From Ruminococcus sp. (GTDB taxonomy: Bacteria; Bacillota; Clostridia; Oscillospirales; Ruminococcaceae): a stretch of DNA of 64,000 nt. A program made the position numbers and the translations under genes. How positions within the stretch are numbered: the stretch's first letter is position 1; every line of letters starts with the position of its first letter. Of this stretch, positions 59,427 through 64,000 are shown one piece after another. The stretch lies in contig JAHABC010000001.1 of the NCBI GenBank assembly GCA_018376535.1, positions 62,001 through 126,000 on the forward strand, written 5' to 3'. The notes under the pieces were generated by a model, which saw only the letters and a list, made by a program, of their open reading frames with translations, did not search any database and had not been told where the DNA came from.

Positions 59427-60761
59427 ATGAAAAGATATATTATACTATTAGTGGTCTGTGTGTCGATATTCTGCCTGATATTCGCAATTAAAGATAAACT
59501 CTCTAAAAGCGAACCTTCTAGCAGTTCAGCACAAGAAAGCACTTCTACAGATGATAACTTACTCTTATTTAATACCCAAACCTCTACTGAAGATATCCCC
59601 TTGCCTACTAATGATACTACATCACAAGTTACAGACGCTCAAGTAAATACTACAGACTATGTTGCCTTAAATTTTGATATTCAAAAGTCTATGTGGTTCG
59701 CATTTATGGATTACAGTTCCATACTATTAGACAAATCCGAAAGTGAGTTTAAACAATCTATTGAACAACGTTTTGAAAATGCTAAAACTTTGGGAATAAA
59801 TACTGTATACGTTCATGTACGTTCTCATGGTGATAGTTACTATAAATCTAGTATCTTTCCTAAAGGAAAGTATTATAACTCCGACTTTGACCCCCTACAA
59901 GTTATGGTAGATGTGGCTCATGAAAAAGGACTATCTATACACGCTTGGATAAATCCAATGCGTTGCATGGATACTCAACTTATGGAAAGTCAATCCGATG
60001 ACTATATCTTAAAAAAGTGGTCTTTAGAGTACAATGGAACTTATATCAATGAGTGTGATGGATATTGGTATTTAAATCCATATTATGATGAAGTTCGTAA
60101 GTTAATCTGCGATGGCATCGCCGAAATAGTAAACAACTACAATGTAGATGGCGTTAATATAGATGACTATTTCTATCCAACTACTGACGAAACTTTCGAC
60201 CGTCCTTGCTTTGCAGATAGTAACCAATCCGACCTATTACAGTTTAGACGTGACAACGTATCTAAGATGGTAAAAGATATGTATAATACTATAAAAAGTA
60301 TCAACTCTACAGTAGAGTTCGGAATTAGTCCACAAGGTAACATAGACAAAAACTACGACGAACAGTGTGCCGATGTATCTCTTTGGACTTCAACTGAGGG
60401 TTATTGTGATTATATCGCTCCACAAATATACTACGGATTTAACAACTCTACTTGTCCATACATAGATACTCTTAACACTTGGGCTGATTTGAATAAAAAT
60501 TCTAAAGTTAAACTTATAATAGGTCTTGGAACGTACAAAATAGGTCTTGAAGATACTTGGGCTGGCAGTGGTTCTAATGAGTGGATTGATGACGATAATA
60601 TAATAGGCTGTCAAATAGATTATGCTTTTAACAATCCAGATGTAGACGGCATTGCTATATACAGTTACTCATCTACATTTGAACCTACTGGCGATACCTC
60701 TGTTATAGATAAGGTATCTAAAGAACGCTCTTACATTGAACAAGCTATTAAAAAACATTAG
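59427..60761 (+). CDS. Secreted GHL10-like family 10 glycosyl hydrolase
   Basis: A 444-residue exported protein. N-terminal hydrophobic signal or anchor helix (YIILLVVCVSIFCLIFAI), a Ser/Thr-rich linker of about 60 residues (SSSAQESTSTDDNLL), then a TIM-barrel-like domain: LGINTVYVHVRSHGDSYYKS, GLSIHAWINPMRC, the metal/acid site NVDGVNIDDYFYP and FGISPQGNIDKN, ending IYSYSSTFEPTGD. The blocks match the GHL10 group of putative glycoside hydrolases, some of which act on bacterial cell-wall sugars. No catalytic activity can be inferred with confidence. AAAGGAC precedes the ATG. Single gene with terminator. Confidence 0.82.
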   Translation: MKRYIILLVVCVSIFCLIFAIKDKLSKSEPSSSSAQESTSTDDNLLLFNTQTSTEDIPLPTNDTTSQVTDAQVNTTDYVALNFDIQKSMWFAFMDYSSILLDKSESEFKQSIEQRFENAKTLGINTVYVHVRSHGDSYYKSSIFPKGKYYNSDFDPLQVMVDVAHEKGLSIHAWINPMRCMDTQLMESQSDDYILKKWSLEYNGTYINECDGYWYLNPYYDEVRKLICDGIAEIVNNYNVDGVNIDDYFYPTTDETFDRPCFADSNQSDLLQFRRDNVSKMVKDMYNTIKSINSTVEFGISPQGNIDKNYDEQCADVSLWTSTEGYCDYIAPQIYYGFNNSTCPYIDTLNTWADLNKNSKVKLIIGLGTYKIGLEDTWAGSGSNEWIDDDNIIGCQIDYAFNNPDVDGIAIYSYSSTFEPTGDTSVIDKVSKERSYIEQAIKKH

Positions 60762-60762
60762 A

Positions 60763-60796
60763 TAAAAAATCCGTCTATAATAGACGGACTTTTTAT
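60763..60796. terminator. Bidirectional terminator
   Basis: CCGTCTA/TAGACGG stem with A-run before and T-run after. It serves the glycosidase gene on plus and the CpsB-like gene on minus. Confidence 0.85.
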
Positions 60797-61605
60797 ATAT
60801 TAGCAAGAACATCATTTAAACTAGCATTAGATATAATCATACCAGCATTATTTTTAATATGCTTATACTTTCCAAAAGCAAGATTATATCTCATAATTCT
60901 TACAGCGTCGGCATATTGTGGAGATGGTTTTACTATATCTTGAATATTAGTAGTGATATCTTTATTAAGAATATCAATAGCAATATCGCCAATATTACGA
61001 CTATTTTTAATACATTCGTTATTGTTAGAACCTATTATTTGAACAATATCATTATCGATTAACTGCAAAGATTTCTTTCTAGTAGCTCTATTTACTATAG
61101 AACTACAACTTATCTGCGTAAGAATACCCATCTTTGAAAACTTTTTTAACTCATCTAACTTAATATCTTCTAAATAGCTTTCAAGATGGGCTATTATTGG
61201 GTGAATGTTATGTGCGATTATAAACTTATCAAAAAGTTCCAAAAGTTGAGGTGAATAATCTTTAGGATTAAAGTTTACCATCATATAGTTAGTATCTCCT
61301 ATGCAGAGTTTATTTATATCTTTTAATTTCAATAATTTTTCAGAAAAACAAACCTCAGCACTTAGAATAATCTTAGGTAGAGCCATTCCCTCAGTCATAC
61401 TTTTAAGCAATTCCAAAGATTTTTCTCTTAAAACCAAAAATTCATCTATATTGTCAAAATCTGGGTTAAATATAGATGTAGTTACTACAGTTTTTATTTT
61501 TGCCATATTCAAAGATGTAATTACATCTCTAAGCACTTTTTCATCTGAGCAACCACCTTTAAAGTTTGGTAATAGCAAAGTATGAAAATCTATATATCCG
61601 TTCAT
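60793..61605 (-). CDS. CpsB/YwqE-like PHP-fold protein, catalytic residues lost
   Basis: A 270-residue protein with the layout of CpsB-type tyrosine phosphatases: an N-terminal YIDFHTLLLPNFKGGCSDEK, then strands ending TTSIFNP, LSAEVCF, PIIAHLESYL, LTQISCSS and IIGSNNNECI. In active members the first motif is DxHxHxLP, the second TPHY, and the last SDAHN. Here the second histidine is leucine, TPH is TSI, and SDAH is SNNN, so most metal ligands are gone. The HLE site in the middle is kept. It is probably a pseudo-enzyme with binding or regulatory role, or a much-changed relative. No capsule genes are near. Start at the ATG at 61605; a GTG three codons upstream is possible. Confidence 0.72.
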   Translation of the reverse strand: MNGYIDFHTLLLPNFKGGCSDEKVLRDVITSLNMAKIKTVVTTSIFNPDFDNIDEFLVLREKSLELLKSMTEGMALPKIILSAEVCFSEKLLKLKDINKLCIGDTNYMMVNFNPKDYSPQLLELFDKFIIAHNIHPIIAHLESYLEDIKLDELKKFSKMGILTQISCSSIVNRATRKKSLQLIDNDIVQIIGSNNNECIKNSRNIGDIAIDILNKDITTNIQDIVKPSPQYADAVRIMRYNLAFGKYKHIKNNAGMIISNASLNDVLANI

Positions 61606-61655
61606 ATGTAACACAATCCTTTTTAAATAGAAGTCAAATAAATATCTTATTTATA

Positions 61656-61684
61656 ATTTTAACCTATAAAATGAAATTTGTCAA
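61656..61684 (-). promoter_or_regulatory. Promoter of the CpsB-like gene
   Basis: Minus strand TTGACA (61679-61684), 17 bp, TAAAAT (61656-61661). Confidence 0.7.
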
Positions 61685-61718
61685 CCAAAAAAACACTTTC
61701 ATAACTGTTGCGTCTATG

Positions 61719-62615
61719 TTACAACTGGCATTCATGTATTAGCATAGTTTCCAACCTTTTAGATGCTACATTTAAGTATGTATTTGAACTCTTTAAAAGA
61801 CAGATATATCTTTTAGGAATGGGTTCTTGTAGTTTAAGTTGACATATATCCTCATGTTGAAGTGGTTTTTCTGCAAACTGTTGAGGTACAAAACCAATCC
61901 CTAAGCCATTAACCACCATTGGAAGTATTTGGTCGGAAGATGCAACTTCTATATCCAACTTAAACTCCAAGCCGTTTTTTAAGAAAAAGTTTCTATACAG
62001 TTGATACGTCGCAGATTGCTTATTACAACATATCATAGGATATCTACATAAATCATTTAGAGTTAAGGTTCTGTTTTGTAACTCTGCAAAAGATTGTCCA
62101 CAAACTAATATCTCACGAAAACTCTTTAACTTAATTTGAGTTATTTGATTAGTAATATCAAATGGTGTGGTAACTAGAGCGAAATCCACTAAACCTCTAG
62201 TTAAATCTTGAATGGTTTCGGGAGTAGAATGGCTTATTAACTTTATTACAATATTAGGATAGAGTTTTCTAAACTTATTTAAAATGCTCAACAACATAAC
62301 ATGCAAAGATGTTTCAGTTACTCCGATAGTAATTTGACCACTCTGCAAAGTTTGATTACTAACTAATTCTTTTTCACCTTGTTCTATCTGCTGAATTGCT
62401 ACCGATATATATTTATACAACTTTTCGCCCTCAGGAGTTAATGAAACCATTCTATTATTTCTAATAAACAGAGTGCAATTTAAATCACGTTCCAGATTTT
62501 TTATCGACCTTGTAATGTTAGGCTGATTATTATACAATACATTCGCTGCTTGAGTAAAACTCTTATACTTTGCTACATAGTAGAATATTTTATAGTAATC
62601 ATAATTTATAATCAT
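61719..62615 (-). CDS. LysR-family transcriptional regulator
   Basis: A 298-residue regulator. Helix-turn-helix: YYVAKYKSFTQAANVLYNNQ, then PNITRSIKNLERDLNCTLFI and RNNRMVSLTPEGEKLY. Effector domain: SGQITIGVTETSLHVMLLSI, then LVDFALVTTPF and GLGIGFVPQQFAEKPL. The ligand cannot be read from sequence. I start it at the ATG at 62615 behind TTGGAGTGG; the frame is open upstream through the promoter. LysR proteins often act on a divergent gene; here that would be the atp operon, but the 490-bp gap makes this unsure. Confidence 0.9.
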   Translation of the reverse strand: MIINYDYYKIFYYVAKYKSFTQAANVLYNNQPNITRSIKNLERDLNCTLFIRNNRMVSLTPEGEKLYKYISVAIQQIEQGEKELVSNQTLQSGQITIGVTETSLHVMLLSILNKFRKLYPNIVIKLISHSTPETIQDLTRGLVDFALVTTPFDITNQITQIKLKSFREILVCGQSFAELQNRTLTLNDLCRYPMICCNKQSATYQLYRNFFLKNGLEFKLDIEVASSDQILPMVVNGLGIGFVPQQFAEKPLQHEDICQLKLQEPIPKRYICLLKSSNTYLNVASKRLETMLIHECQL

Positions 62616-62651
62616 AAAACCACTCCAAAATGATAATATAGTCTTTTTTAG

Positions 62652-62680
62652 AGTATACTCTATAATCGGTAGCTTGTCAA
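62652..62680 (-). promoter_or_regulatory. Promoter of the LysR gene
   Basis: Minus strand TTGACA (62675-62680), 17 bp, TATACT (62652-62657). Confidence 0.75.
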
Positions 62681-62786
62681 TAGATACAAAAGTTTCCATC
62701 TTATACGCCATTTATCAAGTGCTAAAAAAATATTTAGTGATAACTTTAAAAAATTTCAAAAAAATATTATTTTTACAAATAATTAA

Positions 62787-62812
62787 CATCTACAAAAAAA
62801 GTGTTGTAGATG
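62787..62812. repeat. Inverted repeat in the AT-rich gap before the atp operon
   Basis: CATCTACAA (62787-62795) and TTGTAGATG (62804-62812), perfect 9-bp arms. No U-run follows, so it may be an operator. The rest of 62681-62942 is very AT-rich with no gene visible. Confidence 0.5.
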
Positions 62813-62942
62813 GAATATACTACCACGATTTTTTTAGATAAAATATCCTATAATTATTTAACCAAAATATTTAATATTATGCATTATAACATTACATTTT
62901 TAACCATACAAAATTGATATAAATTATATTCAAATAATATAT

Positions 62943-62971
62943 TTGACAAATAGCCAAAATGTGAGTATACT
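62943..62971 (+). promoter_or_regulatory. Promoter of the atp operon
   Basis: TTGACA (62943-62948), 17 bp, TATACT (62966-62971), about 135 bases before atpB. Confidence 0.75.
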
Positions 62972-63105
62972 AATTTTATAATAAATATTTGGTACATTCG
63001 TACAAAAAAATGTGGTGTTATTTATGCATTATGTTTTGAAAGTTTTTCCAAATGTATATTATTGTTATATTTATATCTTAATAATATTTTTGGAGGTGAT
63101 GTATA

Positions 63106-63801
63106 ATGCTTGATAGAATATCCGAAGGTCTTGTGGAAGCCATGAACAATGAAACGGCTTTTACCATACACATCTTTGTGGATATTCCAATATCTGTATC
63201 TTGTGTTGTAACTTGGATTATTATGGCTATTCTAGTACTTGTATCTATAATGTTTACTAGAAACTTAAAACTAATCCCAGATAGAAAACAAGTTATCATT
63301 GAAACGGCTGTAGGATTTCTTAGAAACTTCTTTAAAGAACAGCTTGGCGAAAAGGGTATGTGTTACTTTCCGTATCTGGCTACCGTCATGATTTACATAG
63401 GTTTTTCAAATATAATTGGTATCTTTGGATTTACTCCACCTACCAAAGATTTGAACGTAACCGTAGCTTTATCGCTTATGAGCATTGTACTGGTGGAAAT
63501 TGCAGGTATTAGAGCCAAAAGTACAAAAGGTTGGCTAAAAAGTTTTACTCAACCTATTGCAATAATTACCCCATTAAATATTATGGAAGTAGTTATTAAA
63601 CCTTTGTCATTGTGTATGCGTCTATTTGGTAACGTATTAGCTGCACACATAATAATGGAACTCGTAAAGATAGTCTGCCCAGTAGTAATACCTTTGGTAT
63701 TCTCGGCATACTTCGATATCTTTGATGGTTTCATTCAAGCGTATGTGTTTGTGTTCTTAACTTCGCTATACATAGACGAGGCTATGGAAGAAGAAGATTG
63801 A
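63106..63801 (+). CDS. atpB: F-type ATP synthase subunit a
   Basis: A 231-residue membrane protein. The diagnostic block is KPLSLCMRLFGNVLAAHIIM with the essential arginine that faces the c-ring, preceded by SFTQPIAIITPLNIMEVVIK and followed by helices ending VFVFLTSLYIDEAMEEED. It forms the proton or sodium half-channels of F0. GGAGGTGATG precedes the ATG. It is first in the operon, with atpE 31 bases downstream, and no atpI gene is visible before it (only a 29-codon frame at 63024-63113 that overlaps its start). Confidence 0.95.
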   Translation: MLDRISEGLVEAMNNETAFTIHIFVDIPISVSCVVTWIIMAILVLVSIMFTRNLKLIPDRKQVIIETAVGFLRNFFKEQLGEKGMCYFPYLATVMIYIGFSNIIGIFGFTPPTKDLNVTVALSLMSIVLVEIAGIRAKSTKGWLKSFTQPIAIITPLNIMEVVIKPLSLCMRLFGNVLAAHIIMELVKIVCPVVIPLVFSAYFDIFDGFIQAYVFVFLTSLYIDEAMEEED

Positions 63802-63832
63802 TATTTTAATTTATTGATTGGAGGAAAATGTT

Positions 63833-64000
63833 ATGTTAGTAGCAATCGGAGCTGCAGTAGCAGTATTAACAGGTGTAGGTGCTGGTGTAGGAATTGGTAT
63901 AGCAACAGGTAAGGCAACTGAATCTATTGCTAGACAACCAGAGGCTAAAAAGGATATTAGAAATGCTCTTATTCTTGGTTGTGCTCTTGCAGAGGCAACA
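63833..64000 (+). CDS. atpE: F-type ATP synthase subunit c, N-terminal part (runs off the window)
   Basis: The first 56 residues: helix 1 with the glycine motif GVGAGVGIGIATGK, the loop ESIARQPEAKKDIR, and the start of helix 2 ending ALAEAT with the ion-carrying glutamate at position 54. Where sodium-type c-subunits have glutamine in helix 1 and EST after the carboxylate, this has isoleucine and EAT, so proton coupling is more likely. Thirty-one bases after atpB behind TTGGAGGAAAA. The rest of the operon lies outside the window. Confidence 0.95.
   Translation, partial: MLVAIGAAVAVLTGVGAGVGIGIATGKATESIARQPEAKKDIRNALILGCALAEAT

Noticed and set aside
1..64000. tRNA and rRNA genes
   Set aside because: I looked for CCA-ended cloverleaf patterns and rRNA signature stretches in intergenic regions, including both element ends, and saw none; the element uses the guaA end, not a tRNA.

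Overview
The window is a 64 kb piece of an AT-rich, low-GC Gram-positive chromosome. A class Clostridia host is indicated by the SCIFF peptide with its radical SAM maturase (scfA-scfB), the TIGR04086 membrane protein next to it, the S-box riboswitch on metK, strong purine-rich ribosome binding sites and the acidic C-terminal tail of RpoB. A Ruminococcus-like gut bacterium is likely, but this is inference. No rRNA, tRNA or CRISPR array was seen.

Layout. 1-2347: folate genes (folA partial, fused folB-folK) behind a DUF815 ATPase. 2416-5671: four TerD-family genes, one carrying an unusual N-terminal region. 5741-8446: P-type calcium ATPase. 8558-13242: a TerY-P set (vWA protein, PP2C phosphatase, kinase) with an inserted NADAR-like gene. 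13302-17316: SbcD/SbcC-like pair. 17359-20765: mscL, a small membrane protein, proB, a 2-hydroxyacid dehydrogenase and another membrane protein. 20808-21168: a collapsed IS200/IS605-type element with tnpB remnants. 21232-31747: an integrative mobilizable element inserted at the 3' end of guaA, bounded by an 11-bp direct repeat. It carries a tyrosine integrase, a small HTH protein, a RepA-like ATPase, a MobC-like protein, a MobV relaxase and an iteron/oriT-like region, plus two cargo modules: an EcoRI-type adenine methylase with a DUF262-HNH nuclease and XRE regulator, and an AAA+ ATPase with a DUF6414-like partner. 31736-42675: guaA, a secreted protein and rpoB-rpoC. 42754-46758: comM, a HAD phosphatase, rodA and TIGR04086. 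46848-48546: SCIFF system. 48586-51278: a two-component system. 51331-51796: yajC. 51878-55913: a regulated XRE, membrane protein, MGT glycosyltransferase and ABC exporter operon. 55915-57669: VTC/DUF4956 genes. 57864-59291: SAM riboswitch and metK. 59427-62680: a secreted family-10-like glycosidase, a degenerate CpsB-like protein and a LysR regulator. 62943-64000: start of the atp operon (atpB, atpE).

How the parts connect. The TerD genes, calcium ATPase and TerY-P set form one stress-response neighbourhood. The element moves restriction and probable defence genes into guaA while restoring the end of that gene. The response-regulator promoter, the VTC promoter and a third promoter share the same direct repeat, TTTAAG-N5-TTTAAG, ten bases before a -10 box. 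This suggests one autoregulated regulon that couples the two-component system to VTC/DUF4956.

The best candidates for undescribed biology are the AAA+/DUF6414 pair with its promoter-bearing hairpin, the TTTAAG regulon, the TerD fusion, and the NADAR-like gene inside the TerY-P operon. All functions are read from motifs by eye; no database search was run.
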